From Cavia porcellus (lineage: Eukaryota > Chordata > Mammalia > Rodentia > Caviidae), in NCBI RefSeq assembly GCF_034190915.1, contig NW_026947484.1, positions 141,396,982 through 141,460,981 of the forward strand: DNA of 64,000 bases, in the 5' to 3' direction. The first letter of the stretch is position 1. Every line of letters begins with the position of its first letter. This document shows positions 34,231 to 46,851 of this stretch, one piece after another. The position numbers and the translations under genes were made by a program. Under the pieces are notes generated by a model. That model was given only the letters and a program-made list of their open reading frames with translations, had not been told where the DNA came from and searched no databases.

Positions 34231-37017
34231 TGATTTTGAAGTGTATCCTATACAGTTTGCATTTTGTTCAAAAATTCTTTGTCTACCCCTATGTCTCCAA
34301 GACTTCTACCTACCTTGTTTTCAAGTAGATTTAGTATTTCTGTTTTAATATTTAGATCTTTGATCCATTTAGACTTTAGTTTTGTGCATGATGATAGGCA
34401 TGGATCTAGTTTCAGTCTTTGGCATGTAGAGAGCTGATTTTTCCAGTGCCATTTATTAAAGAGGCTCCTTTTTCCAGTGAACATGTTTAGCCCCTTTGTC
34501 AAATATCAGGTGGCTGGATGTCTTTGTAGTTGTGTCTGAAACTTGTAATCTGCTCCATTGATCCTCAGGTCTATTTCTTTGCCAGTACCATGCTGATTTT
34601 ATCACTGTGGCTTTGTAGTATACTTTCAAGTCAAGAATTGAGATGCCTCCTGCCTTGTCTTTGTTGCCCAGAATTGCCTTTATTATTCTATGTTTCTTCT
34701 GTTTCCAAATGAATTTTAGGAGTGTTTTCTCTAGATCTGTGAGGTATGTTAATGGTATTTTGATTGGGATTGCATTAAATCTGTATAACAGTTTTGGGAG
34801 TATGGCCATTTGCACAATATTGGTTCTTCCTAGCCATGAGCAAGGAATATCCTTCCATTTTCTAATATCCTCTTCAATCTCCTTTTTTAGCATAGCATAA
34901 TTTTCAGTATATAGGTCTTTTACATTCTTAGGTTGATTCCTAAGTATTTCATTTTTTAGATGCTATTGTGAAGGGCCATATTTCCATAATTTGTCTCTTG
35001 GTAAGTTTTTTGTTTGTGTACAGGAATGCTATTGATTTTTGAGCACTGACTTTGTATCCAGCTACATTGCTGAATTTTTTTATTACCTCTAGTAGTCTTT
35101 TAATGAAGTTGTTTTGGGTCTTCTATATAGAGTATCATGTCATCTGCAAATAGTGATAATTTAACTTCTTCCTTTCCTATCTTTCTTCCTTTTATTTCTC
35201 TCTCTTGTCTGATTGCCCTGATAGTGTTTCCAGAAGTATATTGAATAGGAGTAGCCATAGTGAACCTTCTTGTCTTGTTCCTAATTTTAAAGTTAAAGCT
35301 TAGCTGGGGATTTAGCTCAGCAGCATAAGTGCCTGCCTGGCAAGCGTTAAGTTGTGAGTTGGATCCCTGGTACCAAAAAAAAAAAAAAAAAAAGTAGTGT
35401 AAAGTTAAAGCTTTAAGTTTTTGTTTATTTAGAATAATGGTGACTGTTGGTTTTTCACAGATGGTTTTATCAGATTTAGGTAGATACCATGTATTCTGAG
35501 TTTCTGAACAGTTTTTATCATGATTATGTGTTGGACTTTATCAAAAGCTTTTTCTACCTCTATTTAAATGACCATGTGGTTTATGTTTTTGGCTCTGTCG
35601 ATGTATTACATTTACTGATTTTCATATATTAAACCATCCCTACATTTCTGGAATGAATCCCACTTGATCATAATGTGTAATCTTCTTGGTGATTTGCTGC
35701 ATTCTGTTTGCCAGTATTATATTGAGAATCTTTGCATCAATGTTCATTAGTGAGATTAGCCTATAGTTCTCCTTTTTGATTGGGTCTTTCTCTGGTTTTG
35801 GTATGACAGTGATACTTGCCTCCAGGAATGGTTTAGGAAGGGTTGCTTCCTTTTCAATTTCACTGAAGAGTTTAAGGAGTATTGGCATCAAATCTTCTCT
35901 AAATTTCTTGTAGAATTCAGCCTGAATCAGGACCTCGGCTTTTCTTTGTAAGTTTTTAATTATGTCTTCAATTTCAATAGCTGATATTGGGTTACTTAAA
36001 ATTGCTATAACTTCTTGGTTGAGCTTTGGTACTTCGTATGTTTCTAGAAATCTGTCCATTTCCTCTCTGTTTTCCACTCTATGCGAGCAGAGATTTTCAA
36101 AATAGGTATTAATGATCATTTGAATTTCCATGGAATCTATAGTAATTTCTCCCCTTTCAGACCTTATTGCATGAATTTGGGTTTTTTCTTTCTTTTTCTT
36201 TATAAGGTTAACTAGAGGTTTGTCAATTTTGTTTATTCTCTCAAAAAACCAGCTTTTAGATTCATTAATTCTTTGTACTTTTTTTTAGTTCCAATTGATT
36301 GATTTCTGCTCTAATCTTTACAATTTCCTCTCTTCTATGAGTTCGAGTTTAATTTGATCTTCTTTTTCTAGAAGCTTGAGATGAAGCATTATGTTATTTA
36401 CTTGTGCTCACTGTATTTTTTGATATGACAATTTATTGCTATATATTTCCCTCTTGAGGCCACTTTCATTGCGTCCCACTGGTTGCAGTATGTTGTTTCT
36501 GCATTTTCATTGAATTGTAGGTGTTGTTTTATTTCTGCTTTAATTTCATCTGTAGCTCACTGGTTGTTCAAAAAATTGTTATTTAATTTCTCTGTATGTA
36601 TTCATGTTTTGCAATTTTTTGCCATTAATTTCCAATTTCAGTGCACTATGATGACATAATATGCATGGGATCATTTCAATACCTTTGCAGTTACTTAAGA
36701 ATGTTTTATGGGATAATATATGGTTTATTTTGGAGAATGTCCCATGCACAGCTTAGAAGAATGTGTATTCTAATGTGCTTGGGTGGAACACTCTGTAAAA
36801 ATGTACTAAGTCCAATTGCTCATAGGTATGATTCAGTTCTATTATTTCTTTGCTGATTTTTGTGTAGTTGATCTATTTCTTTGTGACAATGGGCTGTTAA
36901 GGGCCCCTGTTATAATTGTGTTCTTGTGTATTTGGTTTTTCACGTCCATTAGTATCGTCTTATATAGTTGGGTGCTCCTGTACTTGGTGCATATATGTTT
37001 ATGACTGTTGAATTTTT
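34231..37017 (-). pseudogene. Q2 L1 ORF2, C-terminal and RT parts, degenerate
   Basis: Recognisable pieces are 34248-34502 ([20 protein letters not shown]), 34456-34893 ([20 protein letters not shown]), 35640-36131 ([34 protein letters not shown]) and endonuclease homology at 36600-37010. Frameshifts and stops separate them, and an ID SINE interrupts at 35302. The N-terminal end continues at 50539 beyond Q3. Confidence 0.8.
35302..35399 (+). repeat. ID-type SINE inserted in Q2 ORF2
   Basis: The head AGCTGGGGATTTAGCTCAGC, the CATAAGTGCCTGCC body, a degenerate B box (GAGTTGGATCC) and a poly(A) tail are flanked by a 14-bp TSD TAAAGTTAAAGCTT at 35288-35301 and 35400-35413. It is the same subtype as the copy at 24495. 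Confidence 0.9.
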
Positions 37018-38176
37018 TAAAATTTTATTTAAAAGGAAAAAGAGAAAAAACAAAACAAAACAAAGCGGTGTAAGGGTACAAGTAATACAGAACTACAAAA
37101 AAAAAGTAAGAAATGACCAGTTAATAGATTACATATTATCTTCTTAGAGATAGTTGCTCAAATCACAGTATCAAAGCATACAAAGTAGACATTCAAACAG
37201 TGAGACTGCAAACAGTTATGTTCAATGATCCAACCAAAAACATTAATATGGTCAGCTATTTAACACCCCTAAACACACTTGCTGTTGTATCCTTTAGAGC
37301 TCTTTTTTTTTCCTCTCTTTTTTACAACAAAATTTACACATTTTGGGTTTTATTACTCCTTAGTTCTTATTACTTTTTTGGGGGGAGAAAATAAAGTCAA
37401 ATATGGCAAAACAAAGCTGTCAGTCAAAACCAAGGATAGGCATACCACATGATGTAAAACAGAGTACAAGGTTATCAACAATGGTTATCAACAATGTCAC
37501 TTGTTTCCTTAAAAAGAATTGTCTATCTCATTAGATATTATAAAGTTGAACAAAACAGTAGAGAACAAAACCAATAAAACTTAAGCATTGTAAACATTAC
37601 AGGACTTCCAAAGGAGACAATAGTCAAACCAGAATGGGCATCTTAGTGAATCTTATTGCCTTCAAAGTAGTTGCCTATACCCTCAAACATGATATTATCA
37701 TACAGAATGGAACAGAGTCTAATCAGTCAAAACAAGATAGTGGGAGTATTACAGGACTTCAAAACAAGTTAATAGGAAATCAAAAAAAGTTACTATTATA
37801 TATCCTGCTAATTTTTTAAATTTTTCCCCTTAATTAAAAAAACATAAGAAATAACTAAATAATTTTTTTAATGAATCAGGGAGAGACTGAGATAAAACAG
37901 GACATAACAATATAACAGTACAGGTCAAAGCATGACTGTTTCAGCAACCTAGTGCTTCACCACCAAATAACCCGACTTAATAGTAGTTACCATAGTGTCT
38001 GTCTTTTTCCTTGAAATATTTGAATAAAACTTCATATACTATAGCTTCAAATATTTCCATATCAAGAAGCCCAGAATAAAGCATTTCCAATTAATAAGTG
38101 AAAATTTCATAAGGCTTCAAGGCCACATAATGGGGAATCATGATTACCACATATTTTTATATATTTGAATCATTAC
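37018..38176 (-). other. Q3 3'UTR
   Basis: Non-coding L1 3' end on the minus strand, very similar to P3's (1729-2897), including the 110-bp block at about 37870-37982 that is missing in P4 and Q4. Confidence 0.8.
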
Positions 38177-40184
38177 TTACATTAGGGAAACTATTCAGTA
38201 TTCACATATGCGAGATTGATTTATTTCACTTATGAGTATGGTCTCAAGCTGCGCCCATTTATTGATAAATATCTCAATGTGATCCTTCTTTATAGTTGAA
38301 TAATACTCCATTGTATAGAAATATCACAACTTTTTTATCCATTCCTCAGTTGATGGACACTTGGGTTGTTTCCAAGATCTGGCGATTACAAATTGTGCTG
38401 CTATAAACATAGGTGCACATATATCACTGTGGTATGATGCTTTTAGTTCTTCTGGGAATATGCCTAGAAGTGGAATAGCTGGAATAAATGGGACTTCCAA
38501 TCCCAGCTTTTTGAGAAATCTCCAGACACACCTTCACAAGGGCTGCACCAGTCTACACTTCATGTAGGAGAGTTCCTTTTTCCCCACAGCCTCTCCAGCA
38601 TTTGTTGTTGGTTTTCTTGATCCTGGCCATTCTTTCAGGAGTGAGATGGTATCTCAGTGTGGTTTTAATTTGCATTTCTCTAATGACCAATGATGATGAA
38701 CATTTTTTTCATGTATTTATTTGCCATTTGCATTTCTTCATCTGAGAAGTGCATATTCATCTCAGTTGCCCATTTTTCGATTGGATCTTTGAATTTTGGG
38801 GGTCTGATTTTTTTTAATTCTTTATATGTTTTAGACAAGAGTCCTTTGTCTGAGACAGAGTTCACTAAAATCTTTTCCCAGTTTGTGGGTTTTCTTTTCA
38901 CTATGCTGGAGATTTCTTTTGACATGCAGAAAGTTTTTAATAAGAAGTGGTCCCAGTTATTGATTCTGGGAAGTATTTCCCGGGCAGTTTAAATCCTGTT
39001 CATGAATTCTCTACCTATTCCTATGTCTTCAAGGTTTCTACCCAATTTGTCTTCCAATAGATTTAGTGTTTCTGTTTTAATATTCAGATCTTTGACCCAT
39101 TTAGATTTTAATTTAGTACATGGTGATAGACATGGGTCTAGCTTTAGTTTTAGGGAAATGGAGAGCCAGTTTTTCCAGCACCATTTATTAAAGAGACTAT
39201 GGTTCTTCCAGTGAACTTGCTCGGCTCCTTTATCAAAGATAAGGTGGTTGAGTGTGTTTGTAGTTGTGGTTGTATCTTCTAATCTATTCCATTGATCTTC
39301 TGCTCTGTTTTGACTCCAATACCATGTTGATTTTACTACTGTTGCTTTGTAGTATAACTTCAAGTCAGGGATTGTGATGCCTCCTGCTTTGTCTTTGCTG
39401 CTTAGAATTGTCTTTGCGATTCTAGGTCTCTTCTAGTTCCAGATGAAATTTAGGAGTGATTTCTATAGATCTATAAGGTATGTTGATGGTATTTTTATTG
39501 GGATTGCATTAAATCTGTATAACAGTTTTGGGAGAATGGCCATTTTCACAATGTTTGTTCTTCCTATCCATGAGCAAGAGATGTCTTTCCATTTTCTGAG
39601 ATCATCTTCAATTTCTTTTTTCAGTGTATTATAATTTTCACTGTATAAGTCTTTCACTTCTTTCGTAAGAGTAATTCCTAAATATTTCATTTTTTTTGCT
39701 TGCTAATGTAAGGAGTGTAGTTTCTCTTATTTCCCTCTCTGTGATTTTGTTGTTCGTGTATAGGAATGCTATTGATTTCTGAGTATTGATTTTGTATCCA
39801 GCCACATTACTGAATTTATTTATTGTATCTAAGAGTCTTTCAATGGAGTTTAGGGGATCTTCTATGTAGAGTATCATGTCATCTGCAAACAATGATAATT
39901 TAACTTCTTCTTTTCCTATCTTTACCCCTTTTATTTCTCTCTCTAGCCTAATTGCTCTGGCTAGTACTTCCAGTACTATATTAAATAGGAGTGGTGATAA
40001 AGGACATCCTTGTCTTGTGCCTGATTTTAAAGTAAAGGCTTTCAATTTTTGGCCATTTAATATGATGCTGGCTGTTGGTTTGTCATAAATGGCCTTTATT
40101 ATATTGAGGTAAAGACCATCTATTCCAATTTTCTGTAAAGTTCTTATCATGAATAAATGTTGGACCTTATCGAAGGCTTTTTCT
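38177..40184 (-). pseudogene. Q3 L1 ORF2, RT and C-terminal part
   Basis: Runs from the Q4 insertion (after the AEKAF coding point) through RT motifs [12 protein letters not shown] and LFADDMILY (frame 39638-40150) to the normal end at 38177. Frameshifts near 39680 and 38570 (a local deletion in the Cys-rich region) and several stops break it into frames 39463-39690, 38989-39363 and 38680-38925. The N-terminal half lies at 46852-48682. Confidence 0.85.
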
Positions 40185-41243
40185 TTTTTTTTTTATTTAA
40201 GATGAAAAAGAGAAAAACACAAAACAAAACAAAGCAGTGTAAGGTTACATATAATACAGAACTACAAAAAAAAGCATAACAGTAAGAAATCACCTGTTAA
40301 TAGATTACATATTATAATCTTGGAAATAGTTGCTCAAATCACAGTATCAAAGAATACAAAGTAGACATTCAAACAGAGAGACTACAAACAGCTGTGTTCA
40401 ATGATCCAAAAACATTAATATAGTCAGCTATTCAACATCCCTATACACACTTGCTGTTATATCCGTTAGAGCTCTTTTTTCCCCTTCCTCTCTTTTTACA
40501 ACAAAATTTATACATTTTAGATTTTATTACTCCTTAGTTCTTATTACTTTTTGGGGTGGGGGAGAATAAAGTCAAATATGGCAGAACAAAGCTGTCAGTG
40601 AAAACCAAGGATAGACTTAGCACATGATGTAGAACAGAGTATACGGTTATTAACAATAGTTATCAACGTTGTCTCTTGTTTCCTTAAAAAGATTTGTCTA
40701 TCTCATTAGATATTATAAAGTTGGACAAAACAGTAGAGAACAAGACCAATAAAACTTAGACATTGTAAACATTACAGGACTTCCAAAGGAGACAATAGTC
40801 AAACCAGAATGGGCATCTTAGTGAATCTTACTGCCTTCAAAGTAGTTGCCTATACCCTCGGACCTGATACTATCCCACAGAATGGAACAGAGTCTAATCA
40901 GTCAAAACAAGATCGTGGGAGCATTACAGGACTTCAAAACAAGTTAATAGGAAATCGAAAAGAGTTACTATTATATATCCTAATTTTTTAAATTTTCCCC
41001 TTAATTAAAATAAACATAAGAAATAACTAAATATTTTTTTTAAAGAATAATAGTTACCATAGTGTCTGTCTTTTTCCTTGAGATATTTGGATAAAACTTC
41101 ATATACTATAGCTTCAAATATTTCCATATCAAGAAGCCCGGAATAAAGCCTTTCTAATTAGTAAGTGAAAATTTTATAAGGCTTCAAGGCCACATAATGG
41201 GGAATCATGATTGCCACATATTTTCATATATTTGAATCATTAC
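40185..41243 (-). other. Q4 3'UTR
   Basis: Non-coding L1 3' end with an AATAAA-like signal at its minus-strand terminus. It has the same roughly 110-bp deletion as P4, here at about 41046. Confidence 0.8.
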
Positions 41244-44200
41244 TTACATTAGGGAAACTATTCGGTATTCATACATGGGAGATTGATTTATTTCACTTAT
41301 GAGTATGGTCTCAAGCTGCGCCCATTTATTGATAAATATCTCAATGTGATCCTTCTTTATAGCTGAATAATATTCCATTGTATAGAAATACCACAACTTT
41401 TTTATCCATTCCTCAGTTGATGGACACTTGGGTTGTTTCCAAGATCTGGCGATTACAAATTGTGCTGCTATAAACATAGGTGCACATAAATCACTGTGGT
41501 ATGATGCTTTCAGTTCTTCTGGGAATATGCCTAGAAGTGGAATAGCTGGAATAAATGGGATTTCCAATCCCAACTTTTTGAGAAACCTCCAGACAGACCT
41601 CCACAAAGGCTGTACCAGTCTACACTCCCACCAACAGTGCAGGAGAGTTCCTTTTTCCCCACAGCCTCTCCAGCATTTGTTGTTGTTGGTTTTCTTGATC
41701 CTGGCCATTCTTTCAGGAGTGAGTTGGAATCTCAGTGTGGTTTTAATTTGCATTTCTCTGATGACCAATGATGATGAGCATGTTTTCATATATTTATTTG
41801 CCATTTGTATTTCTTCATCTGAGAATTGCGTATTCATCTCAGATGCCCATTTTTGGATTGGATCTTTGAATTTTGGAGATCTGAGTTTTTTTAATTCTTT
41901 ATATGTTTTAGACAAGAGTCCCTTGTCTGAGAGAGAGTTCACTAAAATCTTTTCCCAGTTTGTGGGTTTTCTTTTCACTATGCTGGAGATTTCTTTTGAC
42001 ATGCAGAAACTTTTTAATAAGATGTGGTCCCAGTTATTGATTTTGGGAAGTATTTCCCGTGCGGTTTGAGTCCTGTTCATGAATTCTCTACCTACTCCTA
42101 TGTCTCCAAGGTTTCTACCCACTTTGTCTTCCAATAGATTTAGTGTTTCTGTTTTAACATTCAGATCTTTGACCCATTTAGATTTTAATTTAGTACATGG
42201 TGATAGACATGGGTCTAGCTTTAGTTTTTGGCAAATGGAGAGCCAGTTTTTCCAGCACCATTTATTAAAGAGACTGTCGTTCTTCCAGTGAACCTGCTTG
42301 GCTCCTTTATCAAAGATAAGGTGGTTGAGTGTGTTTGTAGTTGTGGTTGTATCTTCTAATCTATTCCATTGATCTTCGCCTCTGTTTTGATTCCAATACC
42401 ATGTTGATTTTACTACTGTTGCTTTGTAGTATAATTTCAAGTCAGGGATTGTGATGCCTCCTGCTTTGCCTTTGCTGCTTAGAATTGCCTTTGCGATTCT
42501 AGGTCTCTTCTGGTTCCAGATGAAATTTAGGAGTGATTTCTCTAGATCTATAAGGTATGTTGATGGTATTTCTATTGGGATTGCATTGAATCTGTATAAC
42601 AGTTTTGGGAGAATGGCCATCTTCACAATGTTTGTTCTTCCTATCCATGAGCAAGAGATGTCTTTCCATTTTCTGAGATCATCTTCAATTTCCTTTTTCA
42701 GTGTATTATAGTTTTCACTGTATAAGTCTTTCACTTCTTTCGTAAGAGTAATTCCTAAATATTTCATTTTTTTGCTTGCTAATGTGAATAGTCCAGTTTC
42801 TCTTATTTCCCTCTCTGTAATTTTGTTGTTCGTGTATAGGAATGCTATTGATTTCTGAGTATTGATTTTGTATCCAGCCACATTACTGAATTTATTTATT
42901 GTATCTAAGAGTCTTTCAATGGAGTTTAGGGGGTCTTCTACGTAGAGTATCATTTCATCTGCAAACAATGATAACTTAACTTCTTCTTTTCCTATGTTTA
43001 CCCCTTTTATTTCTCTTTCTTGCCTAATTGCTCTGGCTAGTACTTCCAGTACTATATTAAATAGGAGTGGTGATAAAGGACATCCTTGTCTTGTGCCTGA
43101 TTTTAAAGTAAAGGCTTTCAATTTTTGGCCATTTAGAATGATGCTGGCTGTTGGTTTGTCATAAATGGCCTTTATTATATTGAGGTAAAGACCATCTATT
43201 CCAATTTTCTGTAGAGTTTTTATCATGAATAAATGTTGGACCTTATCGAAGGCTTTTTCTGCATCTATAGAAATGATCATGTGATTCTTATTTTTGGCTT
43301 TATTGATATGGTGGATTACATTTATTGATTTGCGTATGTTGAACCATCCTTGCATTCCTGGGATGAATCCCACTTGCTCATGGTGTATAATCTTCTTGAT
43401 GATTTGCTGGATCCTATTTGCCAATATTTTATTGAGGATTTTTGCATCTGTGTTCATTAGGGAGATCGGTCTATAGTTCTCTTTTTTAGTTGGGTCTTTC
43501 TCAGGTTTTGGTACTAGAGTAATATTTGCTTCCAGGAATGACTTAGGAAGGATTGCTTCCCTTTCAATTTCATTGAATAGTTTGAGGAGTGTCGGCATTA
43601 GGTCTTCTTTGTATTTCTTGTAGAATTCTGCAGTGAATCCATCTGGGCCTGGGCTCTTCTTTGTAGGTAAGGACATAATTACATTTTCAATTTCATTAAC
43701 AGAGATTGGGTTATTCACCAGTTTTACATCCTCTTGATCTAGCTTTGGTACTTCATATGTTTCTAAGAATCTGTCTATTTCTTCTGTGTTATCAAACGTT
43801 TGACAGTAGAGGTTTTCGAAATAGGTGTTGATGATCTTCTGTATTTCTATTGGGTCTGTAGTGATTTCTCCCTTTTCATTTCTTATTGCATGAATTTGAG
43901 CTTTTTCTTCCCTTTTTTTAATAAGGTTGGCTAGGGGCTTATCGATTTTATTTATTCTTTCAAAGAACCAACTCTTTGATTTGTTGATTCTTTGGATTGT
44001 TTTCTTAGTCTCTATTGCATTGATTTCTGCTCTGATTTTTATAATTTACTCTCTTCTTTTGGCTTTGGGCTTGACTTGCTCTTCTTTTTCTAGCTGTTTG
44101 AGGTGTAGCGTCAAGTTATTTATTTGTATTCGTTCTGTTTTCCTGATGTGGGAACTCAGTGCAATAAATTTTCCTCTCAGGACGGCTTTCATTGCATCCC

Positions 44201-45083
44201 ACAGGTTCCGGTAAGTTGTATCTGTATTTTCATTTTCTTTTAGGTATTGTTTGATTTCTTCTTTAATTTCCTCTGTGACCCACTGATTACTCAAGAGTGT
44301 GTTATTCAGTTTCCATGTGTTTGTGGGATTTTTGCAGTATCTTTTATCATTAATTTCTAATTTCAGAGCGCTATGATCCGATAACATGCAAGGGATGATT
44401 TCAGCTCTTTTGCACTTGTTTAAATATGTTCTGTGAGCTAATACATGGTCTATTTTAGAAAATGATCCATGTACTGCTGAGAAGAATGTGTATTCTGATG
44501 TTGTTGGGTGGAACATCCTGTATATGTCTATCAAACCCATTTGTTCACAGGTATGATTCAGTTCTGTTATTTCTTTGCTCATTTTCTGTCTGGTTGATCT
44601 GTCCCTTGGTGTCAATGGCGTATTAAGGTCTCCTGTTACAATTGTGTTACTGATAATTTGAGTTTTCATTTCTGTTAATAATTGTTTTATATAACTTGGT
44701 GCTCTGGAGTTTGGTGCGTATATATTTAAGATAGTTATCTCTTCCTCTTGGAGTTTTCCCCTTACAAGTATGTAGTGACCTTCTTTGTCCTTTATGGTCA
44801 TTGTTGGTTTAAAGTTCACGTTGTCTGCAAACAGAATGGCTACTCCTGCCTTTTTCTGGATTCCTGCTGCATGAAGAATTGTTTTCCATCCTTTGACTTT
44901 CAGTCTGTGAGTATCCTTCTGGGTTAGATGGGTTTCCTGTAAACAGCATATGGTTGGATTTTGTTTCTTGATCCATTCTGCTAGTCTGTTTCTTTTGATT
45001 GGTGCATTGAGACCATTTACATTAATGGTTATTACTGTTAAATGCTGGTTAATTGTAGGAATGTTATCTCTCTGCTGTTGCAT
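41244..45083 (-). pseudogene. Q4 L1 ORF2, one in-frame stop and FADE at the RT active site
   Basis: L1 ORF2p of 1280 codons starting MQQQRD at 45083. The endonuclease with QETH, GDLN and SDH motifs is intact within the first 345 residues. A TAA at 44046-44048 replaces a GAA (Glu) codon in the KRREEIIK linker. From there the same frame is open to 41244 (824 codons from a GTG at 43718), covering the whole RT and the Cys-rich C-terminus. The RT catalytic motif reads FADE rather than FADD (codon at 42954-42956), replacing a metal-binding Asp. The element therefore looks doubly inactivated. Confidence 0.9.
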
Positions 45084-45102
45084 CTTTATCTTTCTGTTCT
45101 GT

Positions 45103-46155
45103 TTAATTATTTGCTTTGCTTAGTGGTTTTTTCCTTTGTGTATCTAAACTGTCTTTCAATATTTTTTGCAGGGTCGGTTTGGTGTTCATGAAGTTCTTCA
45201 GCTGTTCTTTGTCATGGAAGTATCATATTGCACCATCTATTTTGAATGATAGTTTTGCAGGATATATCAGTCTTGGTTGGAAATCATTTTGCTTTAGGAT
45301 CTGGAATATTTCACTCCATGCTCTTCTTGACTTTATCGTTTGTGCTGAGAAGTCTGCTGTGATTCTGATAGGTTTTCCTTTATAAGTGATCTGTCTTTTC
45401 TCTCTGACAGCTTTTAGTAATCTATTCTTGTGTTGGATTTCTGGGATGGTGATTATTATATGTCTGGGTGTAGTTTTATTTTGGTTATGAGTGTTTGGAG
45501 TTCTATATGCTTCACTGATCTTGATGTCAGTTTCTGATCTCATGCTTGGGAAATTTTCAGCTATTACTTCTCTAAATATCCGCTTGACATCCTTTATGTT
45601 GTCTCCCTCTCTTTCATTAATCCCTATCATTCTTATGTTATTCTTCTTTGCATCGTCTTGCAGTTGTTGAATTGTTGTTTCCTGATTCCTTGTTATTTTC
45701 AAAAGATCTTTCCTTTCCTGTTCACTAGCTGCAATCATGTCTTCAAGGTCTGAAATTCTATCTTCACTTTCATTAAGGCGGTTTTTACAACTTTCAGTGG
45801 AATTTTTTATTTCCTGTATATCTCTGTGCATCTGCATTATGTATTCTGTTTGTTTCTTATATTGCTCGTCTAGGGATTCTATCTTTTTGTTTAGTTCCTC
45901 CAATTTTTTATCTGTGTTTTCTTTAGATATATTTAGAATCTCTTTCATTTCTTTTATCATTTCTTCTTTTATCTGGGAGATTATTTCGAGTTTGAATTTC
46001 TTTAAAGCTTCCTGGAGTAGTTTGTCAACTTCAGTAGCTATTATGTCCGATATATGAGGTGGATGGGATATATTTTCTTCTATATACATTGCTCCTAGGG
46101 TTTCCTGAGATGGGCTGGAGGTTTGAGGTTGTAATTTGGTCTTTCGTTTTGTCAT
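45103..46155 (-). pseudogene. Q4 L1 ORF1, truncated by a late stop
   Basis: Starts MTKRKTKLQPQ at 46155 and is open for 310 codons through the coiled coil, RRM and most of the C-terminal domain. It then meets a TGA at 45223-45225 where Q3 has CGA (Arg), a CpG transition. About 39 codons are lost from the C-terminus. The sequence is nearly identical to Q3 ORF1 from 45229 upstream to 46158, unlike the rest of the element. Confidence 0.9.
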
Positions 46156-46851
46156 TTTGTATATTTCTGTGTTTCATGTGTTATTTGAAAGCTTCCTCAG
46201 GATCTGTTGAAAATCCCCTTCTATGCTTGGAGCTACTGAGCCTCTGACACCGCACTACCCCAAGCCATTGGGCCTACAGAACCAGTGTCCCTCCTCTGCC
46301 TGCTCAGAACTCCGCAGTTCCAGACAAGCTGGGCCTCAGGGACACTGTGCGCCCACCTGCCCCTTGGAAGATCCACAGCTCTTCAATTGCAGCCGGGTTA
46401 GGGTGCTCTCCACAGGCCACAGTGCCTCAGGAGCCTGTGATCCCTCCCTGCTTGCAGAGATATCCACAGTCCTCTAGGCAAAGGAAGGGACTTCTGCAGG
46501 CACTCCAGATCCGCCCAGCTCCTCCTCTGCAGGCAGATGGCTAGGCGCGGCTGGGCTCGGGGGTTAGTGTAGGCCTGCCCATCCGTCAGGAGCTCAGCAG
46601 ACTTCCAAGTGTAGCCGGGGGGGATGGGGAGGCAGCTGTAGTGGCCTCTAACCCACTGTTCCACTTCACTGCACCCAGAAGCCTGGGGGGTCCGGAACAG
46701 TCTGAGATTTGGGCAGACTGTGCTGGGCACTCACCACAGGCTGAGGTGCCTCAGGAAGCTGCGATGCCTCTCTGCTTGCAGAAGTATTCAGTCCTTCAGA
46801 CAAAGGAACGGGCTTCTGCAGGGACTCCGGATCCGCCCAGCTCCTCCTCTC
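46156..46851 (-). promoter_or_regulatory. Q4 5'UTR
   Basis: GC-rich region upstream of ORF1, containing CAGATGGCTAGGCGCGGCTG and a GGCAAAGGAAGGGACTTCTG block that resemble one P4 123-bp monomer. A second diverged copy of the block lies near 46795-46850. It appears to be a shorter relative of the P4 promoter without the amplified array. Confidence 0.7.

Larger units (their letters stand above)
40185..46851 (-). mobile_element. Q4: young minus-strand L1 inserted in Q3 ORF2
   Basis: 6.7 kb with an A-rich 3' end at 40185, 3'UTR, ORF2 (41244-45083), ORF1 (45103-46155) and 5'UTR. The short TSD GGCTTTTTCT lies at 40175-40184 and 46852-46861, and the interrupted Q3 ORF2 reads through if Q4 is removed. 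It shares the 3'UTR deletion and A-rich terminus of P4, so the two belong to the same young subfamily. Confidence 0.88.
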
